IMG/VR virus record: IMGVR_UViG_3300026488_000024
Location: 16,040 to 80,039 of that record
From: a virus
Length of the DNA stretch: 64,000 nucleotides
Strand: one strand, 5' to 3'
This document shows positions 30,142 through 39,307 of the stretch, in pieces. Below the pieces are notes generated by a model. The model was not told where the DNA came from, searched no databases, and worked only from the letters and a program-made list of their open reading frames with translations. Both the position numbers and the translations under genes were made by a program. Every line of letters begins with the position of its first letter. Positions within the stretch are counted from its first letter, which is position 1.

Positions 30142-30765
30142 ATGAGTACTGCAACTCTCGAAAAAATCAAATTACCAATTGCCTCGGATACAGAAAAACT
30201 CGAAATCAAAAATGTTCATACTGACATTTATCTACCTTTATTTATTACGGAATTTGCCGATGAAAAACATTATACCAAATTTATAAAGAATGTAGAACGC
30301 GTTGTTCGTGCATCACTTGAATACAAAATGTGGCTTAAATTTTTACGTGAAAATTTGGGTATGACAAAGTGTGTATTTACTGGAGAAACTCTTGAAGAAA
30401 CTGATGATATCGAAATCCATCATCATCCCTTTACATTATATGACATTTGCAAAATTGTTGTAGATACTTATTTAAAACAAGGTAAACCATTTTGTACATT
30501 TACAATCGCTATGGAAGTTATTCAATTGCATTTTCAGTTAAATGTAGGTTTTGTACCGATTGCGGGCACTTTGCATAAAAAATTCCATAATGGTTATTTG
30601 GAAATTCCTCGCGAGTACATTTACGGAAATCCAAAATATCTAATTGACAATTATTACGTAACAGAATCGCTTATTGAAAAATATGAAAAGTATATGTCTG
30701 TTACTTTAGATGCAGATATCTATCAAAAATCCTGGAATCTAAAGGATAGCGAAGATGGTTTATAA
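30142..30765 (+). CDS. HNH-like protein conserved in large phages
   Basis: This is a 207-residue protein. C77-VFTGE, then IEIHHHPFTLYDI (H93-H95) and, after a helix, PIAGTLHKKFHNG (H145, H149) follow an HNH-type order: Cys/strand, His pair, helix, then a second His pair. Proteins with an 'IHHxPFTLYD...LHxxxHxG' pattern recur in large myoviruses as uncharacterised genes. Whether it cuts DNA or has kept only the zinc-binding fold cannot be told. It sits among fibre genes and overlaps the next gene by 11 bases. Confidence 0.5.
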   Translation: MSTATLEKIKLPIASDTEKLEIKNVHTDIYLPLFITEFADEKHYTKFIKNVERVVRASLEYKMWLKFLRENLGMTKCVFTGETLEETDDIEIHHHPFTLYDICKIVVDTYLKQGKPFCTFTIAMEVIQLHFQLNVGFVPIAGTLHKKFHNGYLEIPREYIYGNPKYLIDNYYVTESLIEKYEKYMSVTLDADIYQKSWNLKDSEDGL

Positions 30766-31951
30766 TAGATTTTACGTCAAAAGTAGACTCTATGAAACTC
30801 CAAACTATAAATTCTACGATCTACGAAATCTATTTTTGACAAGTCATGTATATTATGCACTTAAAGAAACTAGTACCGCCAGTTTACTCGAGAAAAACTA
30901 CTCTCTGGATATAATAGCATCACTTTTTTATTCAAGTACTGATGTAGACTATATTATCGCAACAATCTCAGGTTTCTCACGTTTTTATCTTGATGCACTC
31001 AATGAAAAAGAAATCTATTTACCTGATGAAACTCTAATTTCAGAAATTACCATTTTATACGATCAATTTTTCGACGACGTATATTATACTCAATTAACAT
31101 TTGATCCACAGGATACCTGGTTTACTAAACAAACTAGCTCAAGGAGTTCACTTTTTACTAAACTCCTAAATAAAGAGCTTATACTATATGATTTGAATTA
31201 CGAAGAAGTTGCAGGATTAATTTCGAACGATCCTGTGCAAATTTTCAACGTATACTTTAAGCAAAATAATATTCCAGCGTATGCCCAATGGAATACTAAT
31301 CGTTCAAAAATTGAAATTATTTCAACGGTTCCTTTAACATCATCAATTTTACTGCAACTGCTATTGAATGCAATTAAAAAATACAATGTGACAAAGTATC
31401 CGCTAGAGAATATAGTAATCCGTACTCAAACTCAACTTATGAGTCAGCTATATACTATCATCACGGATTACTCCTATAAAAGCGAAACCAATTATCTGCT
31501 TGAGGATATTCCAGAAAATAAATACGATATCTTAATAAACTACCTTTTACAAAAGTATCCAGATTTAAAATTGGCGCAATATGAATTTGTTGGTGATTGT
31601 TTGCATTTACGCTTTCTAAAAACAAGCGAAAGTTTACCTGCATTTCTACTTGAATTATACATGATAATTCGTCAGAAATATAAGCGGATTCGAGTTTACG
31701 TAATCCCAGCGTTAAATAAAGAGTTTTACATTGGAGCTCACTCCGATGTACTACAATTTTCACTGTTATGGAATGAAGATGATGTACTAAATGAAATTCT
31801 AAATTACCTAAGGGCTAAATATGGTAACTTTACACTTGAGGAAACTGATACTACAATTTACCTTACCAATGTTGAAAATCCAGAAAATATGCCACTGTTA
31901 TTATTAATTCTAAGCAAAATCTTTCAAAAACCAGTAATTAAAAAGGACTAA
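30755..31951 (+). CDS. Unrecognised protein with three tandem alpha/beta repeats
   Basis: This is a 398-residue protein. After an N-terminal helical part, three segments of about 70-80 residues (roughly 150-225, 240-315 and 325-398) share a layout: a helix with 'D...[IL]L..YL..KY', a strand pair, then a Leu-rich helix (LLQLLLNAIKKY; LPAFLLELYMIIRQKY; MPLLLLILSKIFQK). The function is unknown. Its place directly before the collar-fibre gene suggests a baseplate or fibre attachment role. Confidence 0.55.
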   Translation: MVYNRFYVKSRLYETPNYKFYDLRNLFLTSHVYYALKETSTASLLEKNYSLDIIASLFYSSTDVDYIIATISGFSRFYLDALNEKEIYLPDETLISEITILYDQFFDDVYYTQLTFDPQDTWFTKQTSSRSSLFTKLLNKELILYDLNYEEVAGLISNDPVQIFNVYFKQNNIPAYAQWNTNRSKIEIISTVPLTSSILLQLLLNAIKKYNVTKYPLENIVIRTQTQLMSQLYTIITDYSYKSETNYLLEDIPENKYDILINYLLQKYPDLKLAQYEFVGDCLHLRFLKTSESLPAFLLELYMIIRQKYKRIRVYVIPALNKEFYIGAHSDVLQFSLLWNEDDVLNEILNYLRAKYGNFTLEETDTTIYLTNVENPENMPLLLLILSKIFQKPVIKKD

Positions 31952-31955
31952 ATAA

Positions 31956-33875
31956 ATGGCAAATTTTGGAACTCTAATCCTAACCAATAAAGGGCGCGAG
32001 CTGATTGCAAAATCTATAGTTGAAGGATTTGATTTGCAATACTTGTATGGTAAAGTTGGTGATGGTATTTGGCCTGATAACATTGTACCTGAATTGCTTG
32101 AGGATTTAATTTCTCCAAAGGGTATTGCTAAATTTTTAACCTATCCTTACATTGAAGACAATGTTATACACTGCGAATTAGTATTTGATAATACAAATGT
32201 AACTGAGGGGTTTTATTTACGTGAATTTGGTATTTTTGTAAGAGATGAAAATGGCGAAGAAGTTTTGTTTGCAGTTGCTTATGACGATGAGCCTACATAC
32301 ATTCCGCCTTCCTCTAGTATGTATTTTGAGGAACGCTTTGAGCTTAAAATCCTCATAAGTAATACTTCAGATGTTAAAATCAAAGTTGCTCCTAGCAATA
32401 ACTTTGTAGTTGCCGACGATTTTAATCGTTTGGTTAATATTTGTAATAAATACGGAATTCAATGGAATGAAGGTTCATATATTCCGAAAATACAAAATTG
32501 TATTCTCTATTTGCCTATTGCTGACGAGTATGAATTAGGTACGCCCCTGGAGTACGATCCTTTAACAGGATATTACCAAAAGGCTCTAAATTACGAGAAT
32601 GTAAACTGGTATTACGTCGATAAAGATATTGTACAATTAACTGGTCCATTTCAAACTTTCGATACAAACTTATTAAACCTTCCCGCCAATACATTTTTAT
32701 ATCTCGATTCAAATGGATCGTATACTCCAAATGAAGTTGGAAAATATCCAATTGCATATTACTTACGCGACGGGATTATTTATACCTTCGGTCCTATTGC
32801 AAAACTTTCTTATTTCCTAGCAGATAAATATGCTAAAACTTATAGCGACAAAGTTGAGCAAGATTTATTAACTAATTTAGCAAATGTAAAAAGCGAATTA
32901 CAAACATCAATCGACAACCTAAATACAAAACTGGATACTGTTGATTTAAATCATACAAATACGGAAAATGTAATCTTTTCAAAAATTGAGGATTTGCAAT
33001 ATCAAATTATCGATATTAAGAATATTTTTGGAAGCTATGAGATTACAGTTGATAGTAATAATGCTGAGACATTTGATATAAACGAAGTTCTCTCAAAACC
33101 TTATAGCACAATTACAATCTATTTTGCAACAGATATAGCTTTTGAAAACCAAACAATTGTAGTTTCAAAGAAAAATGTATCACTTATCGGGCAATTAAAG
33201 AGCGATGGAACTATTCCTAACATTTCATTTTTAAACACTACAATTTCATGTACTGAAGGTAGCCTCACGCTTAAAAATATGAATCTGGATATCAAAAATT
33301 TAGCATCGCTTGATGTATTTGCATTTATTAATGCAGCGTATGCAAAAATTTATCTTGAAAACTTAAATATTCAATGTGGATATGAATATCTGGTAAATCT
33401 AAATGAAGACTCTCAAGTATACTTTAAGTATGTAAACTTACCAGTTGAAATTCCAGTTAAACTATGTAACATAGATACCTTTGCAAAAGTATATTTGGAA
33501 AACTATGAACCGTATACCTTTGTAGAAATTGATAGTAACGCAAACGAACCTAAACTAGATTCAAATGGCGATGTTATTGTCAATACATATTTCCTTTTAG
33601 ATTTATGTAGCGGCGTTACATATAGTGATTTAGGTGTTCCAACAAATATTCTGTATAAGGAAGTATATGTAGGAACACCTGAGGAAACAGTTTACGATTC
33701 TAATGCAACTACAGATTCAAACTCTACAACTACTGATTCCAATTCAAGTACTACGGACTCAAATTCTACAACCACTGACTCGAACTCTAGTACAACCGAT
33801 TCTAATGACGTAACTACGGATTCAAATTCTAGTACTATAGATTCAAATAGTACTACTACAGATTCTAACGCATAG
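31956..33875 (+). CDS. Tail-collar fibre protein with DSN-repeat tail
   Basis: This is a 639-residue protein. Residues 1-150 form a recognisable tail-collar fibre N-terminal domain (TLILTNKGRELIAKSIVEG, VGDGIWPDN, VTEGFYLREFGIFVRDENGE), the module that anchors side fibres to the baseplate in P2-like and many other phages. Residues 290-345 contain a short coiled coil, and 350-540 look like right-handed beta-helix rungs. The final 60 residues are a low-complexity Thr/Ser-Asp-Ser-Asn repeat. It is probably a fibre whose distal part contacts the host. Confidence 0.75.
   Translation: MANFGTLILTNKGRELIAKSIVEGFDLQYLYGKVGDGIWPDNIVPELLEDLISPKGIAKFLTYPYIEDNVIHCELVFDNTNVTEGFYLREFGIFVRDENGEEVLFAVAYDDEPTYIPPSSSMYFEERFELKILISNTSDVKIKVAPSNNFVVADDFNRLVNICNKYGIQWNEGSYIPKIQNCILYLPIADEYELGTPLEYDPLTGYYQKALNYENVNWYYVDKDIVQLTGPFQTFDTNLLNLPANTFLYLDSNGSYTPNEVGKYPIAYYLRDGIIYTFGPIAKLSYFLADKYAKTYSDKVEQDLLTNLANVKSELQTSIDNLNTKLDTVDLNHTNTENVIFSKIEDLQYQIIDIKNIFGSYEITVDSNNAETFDINEVLSKPYSTITIYFATDIAFENQTIVVSKKNVSLIGQLKSDGTIPNISFLNTTISCTEGSLTLKNMNLDIKNLASLDVFAFINAAYAKIYLENLNIQCGYEYLVNLNEDSQVYFKYVNLPVEIPVKLCNIDTFAKVYLENYEPYTFVEIDSNANEPKLDSNGDVIVNTYFLLDLCSGVTYSDLGVPTNILYKEVYVGTPEETVYDSNATTDSNSTTTDSNSSTTDSNSTTTDSNSSTTDSNDVTTDSNSSTIDSNSTTTDSNA
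33696..33872 (+). repeat. Coding repeat: Thr/Ser-Asp-Ser-Asn tail
   Basis: Nine Asp-Ser-Asn units, most spaced by three residues of Ser/Thr, end the collar fibre. At DNA level the units are variants of GATTCNAATTC with mixed synonymous codons (GAT/GAC, TCA/TCC/TCT), so the peptide rather than the DNA appears to be conserved. Confidence 0.85.
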
Positions 33876-33891
33876 TGCGAGGTAACTTAAT

Positions 33892-34452
33892 ATGCTTGAA
33901 GAAAATTATGTTTATGTAGGGGCATCGATTGGAATTTCTTTTGTTTCAAAACTGATTCGTTTATATCAATGGGGTTATCCATATACTCATATCTTTGTGA
34001 TTGATGATAGAGAACTTGAAAGTTTCGATGATTTATTTGATGGTTCAAAAATTGTGGTTTATGAAGCATTTCCAAAGAAAAATCCAAAACCTGGCTTTAA
34101 CAACGTATATCGCGATAAATTTAGCGCAATGCATTCAAAAAATACAAAGTATTCTGTCTTCAAACTAAATGTAAAAAACTACCATTATAAAAAAGCAATT
34201 TTTAAGGAACTTGATAGACATTTAGGTAAAAAATACGACTGGTTAGGAATTTTAGGATTTATTACACGTAATAAAAATCTTGAAGATCCCGATAAATTAT
34301 TTTGCTCGGAATATGCATTTATGTGTATAAATCCATATTTTAAACAAGCGCATAATAAACCATTATTGCGAGATACTAAACCCGCTGAAGTATCGCCAAG
34401 ACTCTTTCTAAAAATACCTTTTTTAGAATATGTGGGTGATGGAAAATGTTAG
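33892..34452 (+). CDS. Permuted papain-fold (NlpC/P60-superfamily, YiiX-like) enzyme
   Basis: This is a 186-residue protein. Y31-T-H33-IFVID and, 105 residues later, KLF-C138-SEYAF match the permuted papain fold (YiiX/YaeF type), in which the catalytic His precedes the Cys. The intervening EAFP, YDWLGILGF and GKKYDW segments also fit. Such enzymes cut amide bonds of peptidoglycan peptides or act on lipids. Lying between the fibre gene and the baseplate hub genes, it could help penetrate the cell envelope, but it has no signal peptide. GAGGT precedes the start; it overlaps the next gene by seven bases. Confidence 0.65.
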   Translation: MLEENYVYVGASIGISFVSKLIRLYQWGYPYTHIFVIDDRELESFDDLFDGSKIVVYEAFPKKNPKPGFNNVYRDKFSAMHSKNTKYSVFKLNVKNYHYKKAIFKELDRHLGKKYDWLGILGFITRNKNLEDPDKLFCSEYAFMCINPYFKQAHNKPLLRDTKPAEVSPRLFLKIPFLEYVGDGKC

Positions 34453-35468
34453 TATTAACATTTGAAGGCGAGAAATTTTACAACGGATTTGTAAATTATT
34501 TAGAAACAGTTTCCAAATATCAAGATGAATACGAAACTGTATTAAAATTACTCGAAAGAAAGTATATTAAAAATGTAAACCTAATTTATTTGCTTGTTGA
34601 TGATCCTGAGGTTGGAAAACTACTAACTCTAATACCTAATGCATATCTTGCACATAATTTAGCTATAGTATTTGATGAAGTTTTTCCAACAGATGCCTCA
34701 GACTTAAACAAACTCAAGTTAATTATTGAAGGAAAATCCACATTTACCTCATCAATATTTAGTAATCTTGCAATATCCATTTGGAGTACTGCTCCTTTTT
34801 ACTGGTGTATCGGAAAGGAAAACTACTGGACAGATACAGTGTATGACTCATTATATTTTGCAGCAGGTTTAATTGCAAATGCAATATATAAATTGGTAGT
34901 ACGTTTACAAGGTGATGAATATCGCGATAGAGAGCATTACGAGCAAATTTTAGCATTAACTATATTTTACTACTTCTACAGAATCTTTAAGCTTGGTTAT
35001 AATCAAGCTCTCGTATATACTGCAGATACGATCATTAGAAATAGCGAGTTGAAGCTAGATGTAGATATTACTGAATTCAAACTTGATAAATTTAAAGGAC
35101 GCGTTGACGTTTCAATTTTCTTAAGACGCTACACTTCTAAAAATATTACATCTTTATATGAACTGCTTGCGAATGCAGGATATCTAGTTGATCTACAGAC
35201 TAATAAAAACTTTTGGAGAGCACTTGCAAATATTTTGGGAGTTACAATTTTAAGAGTTCTACTGGTCTTTAAACATGGAAACTATAAACTTAATGCTTCA
35301 AGATTGGCATATCGTTGTATTAAGCTAGTTTTAGGAGATTATTTCCATTTGTATTCCGATTTTAGAACTATAAAACGTCTTTTAAATAAAGCATACATTG
35401 AGTATATTAAACGGGTATATCTATGGATAGGAAGATTCGAAAAAACTCTAAAGCAATTGTATCGTTAA
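34446..35468 (+). CDS. Unrecognised helical late protein
   Basis: This 340-residue protein is mostly helical with a basic C terminus and several hydrophobic helices (IFSNLAISIWSTAPFYWCIG; SLYFAAGLIANAIYKLVVRL), without a confident membrane prediction by eye. It overlaps the previous gene by seven and the next by 46 bases. The function is unknown. Confidence 0.6.
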   Translation: MLVLTFEGEKFYNGFVNYLETVSKYQDEYETVLKLLERKYIKNVNLIYLLVDDPEVGKLLTLIPNAYLAHNLAIVFDEVFPTDASDLNKLKLIIEGKSTFTSSIFSNLAISIWSTAPFYWCIGKENYWTDTVYDSLYFAAGLIANAIYKLVVRLQGDEYRDREHYEQILALTIFYYFYRIFKLGYNQALVYTADTIIRNSELKLDVDITEFKLDKFKGRVDVSIFLRRYTSKNITSLYELLANAGYLVDLQTNKNFWRALANILGVTILRVLLVFKHGNYKLNASRLAYRCIKLVLGDYFHLYSDFRTIKRLLNKAYIEYIKRVYLWIGRFEKTLKQLYR

Positions 35469-36580
35469 ATAGATTATCAGAGTTTAAAATACCAGACTTT
35501 AACTCACTTGTAAAAGATCTATTGATTAACCCTTTGAAGACTACGCTGGGACGAGTTTCAGCAGTACGTGTAATTCTCTATATTACGAGACTAGGAATTG
35601 TAATTGATACAGCATTTACAAATAAAGATTACATTGCGGGAATTGGGTTAATTATCCTAGTATTATCATTATCCTTCACCATTATTCCTATTTTAATTGC
35701 AAACAGAATTCATCATTTGGAAGATGCATTAACAACTGGCAATTATAAAGTATTACAAACACCAATTCTAAGATCAGGAACAGTTAGATCTATTATTGAT
35801 AGAATTTTAAAGAAGGCAATTAGTAATAAGTTAATTGCTCTCATTGTACGTCTAATTGTAAAAGGGCTTATTACATTCTACAACTATTGTACTCAGCGAA
35901 TTGTAGACAATCCATTTGTGCTTTTCATTTTTATGATGCTCTATGCTCCTATAAATGGTATAATGCTTTTGATTGCGAGACAGTTTGTAAATCTTGCAAA
36001 ACGTCAAGAACAAATCGCAATGCAACAATCTACACTTTTACGTATTACTCGAAGTTTTAATGAAAATATAATTGATGAAATTGTTGAGGCATACGATCAA
36101 CTTATTATTACATTTGGAAATGCAATAAAAGAGAGAATTCCAATTATTGGTAGATTTATTGCTGCAGTTCAACGTGTTTACTTGACATTAAAACGTAAAG
36201 TAGTTTCTCTTTTTCCAAAACGCTCTCTCACTGAAGCATTATATCCACTTCGCGAATTTATCGATATTAACCCAATTTCAATTCTACTTTCAATTCTCAA
36301 AAAATTGATAGGCTGGGCTCTACATAAGTTAAAACTTGGACTACTACTGGGTACTCTTATTGCATTAATGCTAAAAATTCCAGCAGTAAGAAATATTTTA
36401 TATCGTATACCAGGATTTGCAAGATTCTGGGGACAAATTCGTACTCAAGCGCAACGTTTCGTTACATATACGCGTCTAGATAAAATCATTGAACTTGGTA
36501 AGAAAATCGGTCAAGAATTGAAACAGCTCGCTATGCTAAATAAACTAACAAACCTTTTTAAAGGAGCTGAAGCTAAATGA
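35423..36580 (+). CDS. Membrane or membrane-inserting late protein
   Basis: This 385-residue protein is very basic and hydrophobic. Likely membrane segments are YIAGIGLIILVLSLSFTIIP (about 75-95), LFIFMMLYAPINGIMLLIA (about 170-190) and LKLGLLLGTLIALMLKI (about 300-320), separated by basic helices. It lies directly before the nuclease and spike genes, so it might be ejected with DNA or help form a channel in the host membrane. That is inference from composition and position. The start overlaps the previous gene by 46 bases. Confidence 0.5.
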   Translation: MDRKIRKNSKAIVSLNRLSEFKIPDFNSLVKDLLINPLKTTLGRVSAVRVILYITRLGIVIDTAFTNKDYIAGIGLIILVLSLSFTIIPILIANRIHHLEDALTTGNYKVLQTPILRSGTVRSIIDRILKKAISNKLIALIVRLIVKGLITFYNYCTQRIVDNPFVLFIFMMLYAPINGIMLLIARQFVNLAKRQEQIAMQQSTLLRITRSFNENIIDEIVEAYDQLIITFGNAIKERIPIIGRFIAAVQRVYLTLKRKVVSLFPKRSLTEALYPLREFIDINPISILLSILKKLIGWALHKLKLGLLLGTLIALMLKIPAVRNILYRIPGFARFWGQIRTQAQRFVTYTRLDKIIELGKKIGQELKQLAMLNKLTNLFKGAEAK

Positions 36581-36945
36581 ATTTCGAAGAATACTTGTAT
36601 GTTTACAAAGGAAAGGTTGTAAAGGTAGTTGATGGCGATACTATGGATATTGAATTTGATTTGGGATTTAACGTAAAGATTAAAGAGCGAGTTCGTATTA
36701 TCGGAATAAACACACCTGAAGTTTACGGAAAACATGCCTCTGAAATCGGCAAGGAGTTTAAAAAATTTGCACAATCTCTTTTAGAAAATCAAGAGGTTTA
36801 CGTTAAAACTTACAAAGATCGAAAAGGAAAATATGGTAGGTATCTTGCAGAAATTTATCTTGACAATATCAACTATATTGAATACTTAAAAGAATTCTGC
36901 ATGCAAATTGGATATCCATTTGAAGAAATTATTTACTCGGAGTAA
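36577..36945 (+). CDS. Staphylococcal-nuclease-like (thermonuclease) protein
   Basis: This is a 122-residue protein. It has the SNase-fold core: VVDGD21T, R40-IIGINTPE48 and DRKGKYGR88YLAE. These align with catalytic D21, R35, E43 and R87 of Staphylococcus nuclease. The calcium-ligand position D40 of the classic enzyme is N45 here (INTPE instead of IDTPE), a change seen in some homologues. No signal peptide is present. It is embedded between a membrane protein and the spike gene in the late operon, so it may be packaged in the virion or act on host DNA late. A GGAG site precedes the start, which overlaps the previous stop. Confidence 0.85.
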   Translation: MNFEEYLYVYKGKVVKVVDGDTMDIEFDLGFNVKIKERVRIIGINTPEVYGKHASEIGKEFKKFAQSLLENQEVYVKTYKDRKGKYGRYLAEIYLDNINYIEYLKEFCMQIGYPFEEIIYSE

Positions 36946-36951
36946 TAAATC

Positions 36952-38010
36952 ATGATTCATATGGATAAGGATTTTTATGCAAAGGGTGCAAATCTTGCAA
37001 ATCAACATGTACCGCATTTTAACAAGTTTTATCGAGGATATGTACTCGATGTACTCGATCATTATAACAACGGACGTGTTAAAGTATACATTCCAGAGCT
37101 AATGGCAATTAATCCTAAAATCAAGCCAAATAAAGATGGCATCTGGGTAAATCCTGTAACTCATATGGAAGGTCAACATCTTCCAACCTATAAAAACTTT
37201 TGGGTATTAGTTTACTTTGAAGACAATGATCCAAATAGAGGTTTTTATTTAGGAGCAATCCATTTAAATGACTGGCCATTACTTGAATTAAGAAAGGAGT
37301 CTAAGCGTAAGTATAGTGAATCATATATTAATGCATTTCCAGATAAATCAAAAACCTTACCTCCCGAGAAAAACAAAAAGAAAATTGAACTTGCTGCATG
37401 TGATTATGTAATGCTTAGAACTCCGCGAAGAGCACATTTTATCACTGCTGAAGATCATAAGGAAAATAAATTTATTGAAGCTAGAACTGGCGATAAAATT
37501 TACTTTACAATGCATGATACAAAAATATATGCTGAACTTCGTACAAAAGGACAAAACTGTCTTGTAATGGTTGATAAAGGTAAATGGGCAATTGGAAAAT
37601 TTAATCCAGAAACATTTATTACACTTGCAACTCCTAAAAACATTCATTTAACTTTTAAAGAGGAACGAGATTTAAGTGTATATGCGCACAAATCTTCAAG
37701 TACAATTTTTATGGACGGCAAAGCAAAAACCCATGCGTTTGTTTATCAAATGGGATCAGTACCTCGAGATAAATACAATAACCTAAAGTTACCATATCCT
37801 AATAATGAGTATGATGTCTGGTATCAATTCCGTTATGAAATGAACGATCAGAAATATCAGCAACTTTTACAGAAAGTTGAATCTATGGCAAAAACTGGAC
37901 AAGGCTTTTCAATTTTAGGAAAAACCAAAAAAACAAGAATGCATGCATATAGTGCTGAAGTAATATGCGATGGAAACTCAGGATTTGTACATTTAAATCC
38001 GAGGAGTTAG
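36952..38010 (+). CDS. Baseplate hub/central spike protein with gp5-like OB domain
   Basis: This is a 352-residue protein. The N-terminal segment GYVLDVLDHYNNGRVKVYIP, followed by KNFWVLVYFEDNDPNRGFYLGAIH, is the OB-fold start shared by T4 gp5 and P2 gpV spikes. From about residue 145 it continues as short beta repeats (VMLRTPRRAHFI, RTGDKIYFTMHDTKIYAEL, FITLATPKNIHLTFKEE), which fits a triple-stranded spike. There is no lysozyme domain. It would form the membrane-piercing tip of the tail. Confidence 0.7.
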   Translation: MIHMDKDFYAKGANLANQHVPHFNKFYRGYVLDVLDHYNNGRVKVYIPELMAINPKIKPNKDGIWVNPVTHMEGQHLPTYKNFWVLVYFEDNDPNRGFYLGAIHLNDWPLLELRKESKRKYSESYINAFPDKSKTLPPEKNKKKIELAACDYVMLRTPRRAHFITAEDHKENKFIEARTGDKIYFTMHDTKIYAELRTKGQNCLVMVDKGKWAIGKFNPETFITLATPKNIHLTFKEERDLSVYAHKSSSTIFMDGKAKTHAFVYQMGSVPRDKYNNLKLPYPNNEYDVWYQFRYEMNDQKYQQLLQKVESMAKTGQGFSILGKTKKTRMHAYSAEVICDGNSGFVHLNPRS

Positions 38011-38013
38011 TAT

Positions 38014-38952
38014 ATGAATATCAAAGTCGATAAATTACTAAAAAACACATTACAATTTCTTGATATACTTGAAAAAACCGATTTTAAACTTGATATTGGA
38101 TATTTACAGTTTAAGAATGCAGATGAAAAGCAGTTTTTCGAAGATCTTATAGCATCATTTTTATTAACAGTATTTACTATTCGTTTTTTAGATGAATCCA
38201 ATTTTGTTGAGGATAAAAAATTAAAAGCCTATATAAAAAAGGTAAACCAAAAGCTAACAAACGCAATCAAAAAACATGGGTTAAAGAAACTCGCATTCTT
38301 ATATGCTTTCATTCAATATATGTCTGCACAACTGGATAAAGAATACAAACGAATTCTTATAAAAGAAATAGAGCACCTAAAGAAATCCTTTTTAATTATC
38401 CAAGAAGAATTACAAAAGCTTGAACCTAAAATACGACTGAAGGATTCTCTGGATCTACTGGACGAAGGAATTACCGATGCCATTTTATCTATACTAGGAA
38501 AATTCGTAAAACATTTTCTACGTGTTGCAAACTTTTTACTTGAAGGTTGGTTAGAAATTATACGTCCGCTTAAAAAAGTTATAAATCGCATCCTTAAGAA
38601 ATATCAACAAATATCGCGTATGGTTGAAAAAGCAGCGCTTGATGTATTAACACCACTTCTCGAACCAATTTTTGGACAATATGCTAAAACCGCAGCATAT
38701 TTTGCATTCAATTTTATTAAAGCAAAATTTCTATTTCTACCAGGCTTTCTGAAAAATTCCCATGCGTTGTATATCAGTACCGTTTTAACCACAGTTAGAA
38801 ATACAGTTCAAAAACTAGAGGATATTAAATCTAAAGCTGAGAAAATTGAGGAATATGCATCGCTTGTTAAAACTGCAAACGCCTTAGCAAATATGGTTGA
38901 AGAAGCAGAAAAACTATCAGATGAGATACTAAAAGATTTTGAGGCAGCATAA
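38014..38952 (+). CDS. Unrecognised helical late protein
   Basis: This 312-residue protein is almost wholly helical and Lys/Leu-rich, with heptad-like stretches (residues 100-150 and 255-310). The middle (TAAYFAFNFIKAKFLFLPGF) is hydrophobic. GAGGAG lies six bases before the ATG. It could be a tape-measure-like, hub chaperone or injected protein. Function is not recognised. Confidence 0.55.
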   Translation: MNIKVDKLLKNTLQFLDILEKTDFKLDIGYLQFKNADEKQFFEDLIASFLLTVFTIRFLDESNFVEDKKLKAYIKKVNQKLTNAIKKHGLKKLAFLYAFIQYMSAQLDKEYKRILIKEIEHLKKSFLIIQEELQKLEPKIRLKDSLDLLDEGITDAILSILGKFVKHFLRVANFLLEGWLEIIRPLKKVINRILKKYQQISRMVEKAALDVLTPLLEPIFGQYAKTAAYFAFNFIKAKFLFLPGFLKNSHALYISTVLTTVRNTVQKLEDIKSKAEKIEEYASLVKTANALANMVEEAEKLSDEILKDFEAA

Positions 38953-38972
38953 AAAATATTTAGGAGGTATAC

Positions 38973-39278
38973 TTGATGGAAAGACTTGTAGTAATTGCAC
39001 TTGACAACTCTCAACCTGAAATTTACATTGGTAGATTGCGCCAGGAAACTGAAACTACACTAGAATTAACTCATGCTTTACAATTATTCCCAACAATGAG
39101 TGCATCTGGATCCTTCAAAGTAATTGCAGCTGCACTATATGGATCTTTTATTTGTAAAACGCTTCAAATAAATAAACAATATGTTAAGTGGATTGCATAT
39201 GATGTTGATGATAATATAAAACAGCTGTATGAAAATGCATATAAAGAATTTACTGAAAAGGTAAAATCCTTGGTGTAA
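38973..39278 (+). CDS. Small unrecognised late protein, last gene of the operon
   Basis: This 101-residue protein has a beta-rich first half (LVVIALDNSQPEIYIGRLRQ, TTLELTHALQLFP) and a C-terminal helix. TAGGAGG lies 11 bases before the ATG. It is followed by the convergent terminator. Confidence 0.65.
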   Translation: MMERLVVIALDNSQPEIYIGRLRQETETTLELTHALQLFPTMSASGSFKVIAAALYGSFICKTLQINKQYVKWIAYDVDDNIKQLYENAYKEFTEKVKSLV

Positions 39279-39307
39279 AAGCAAAAAAAAAAGAACGAGG
39301 AAAAAAT

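Noticed and set aside
16670-33875. Diversity-generating retroelement target in the fibre genes
   Set aside because: No reverse transcriptase and no template repeat are seen in the window, and the DSN motifs are conserved rather than variable.
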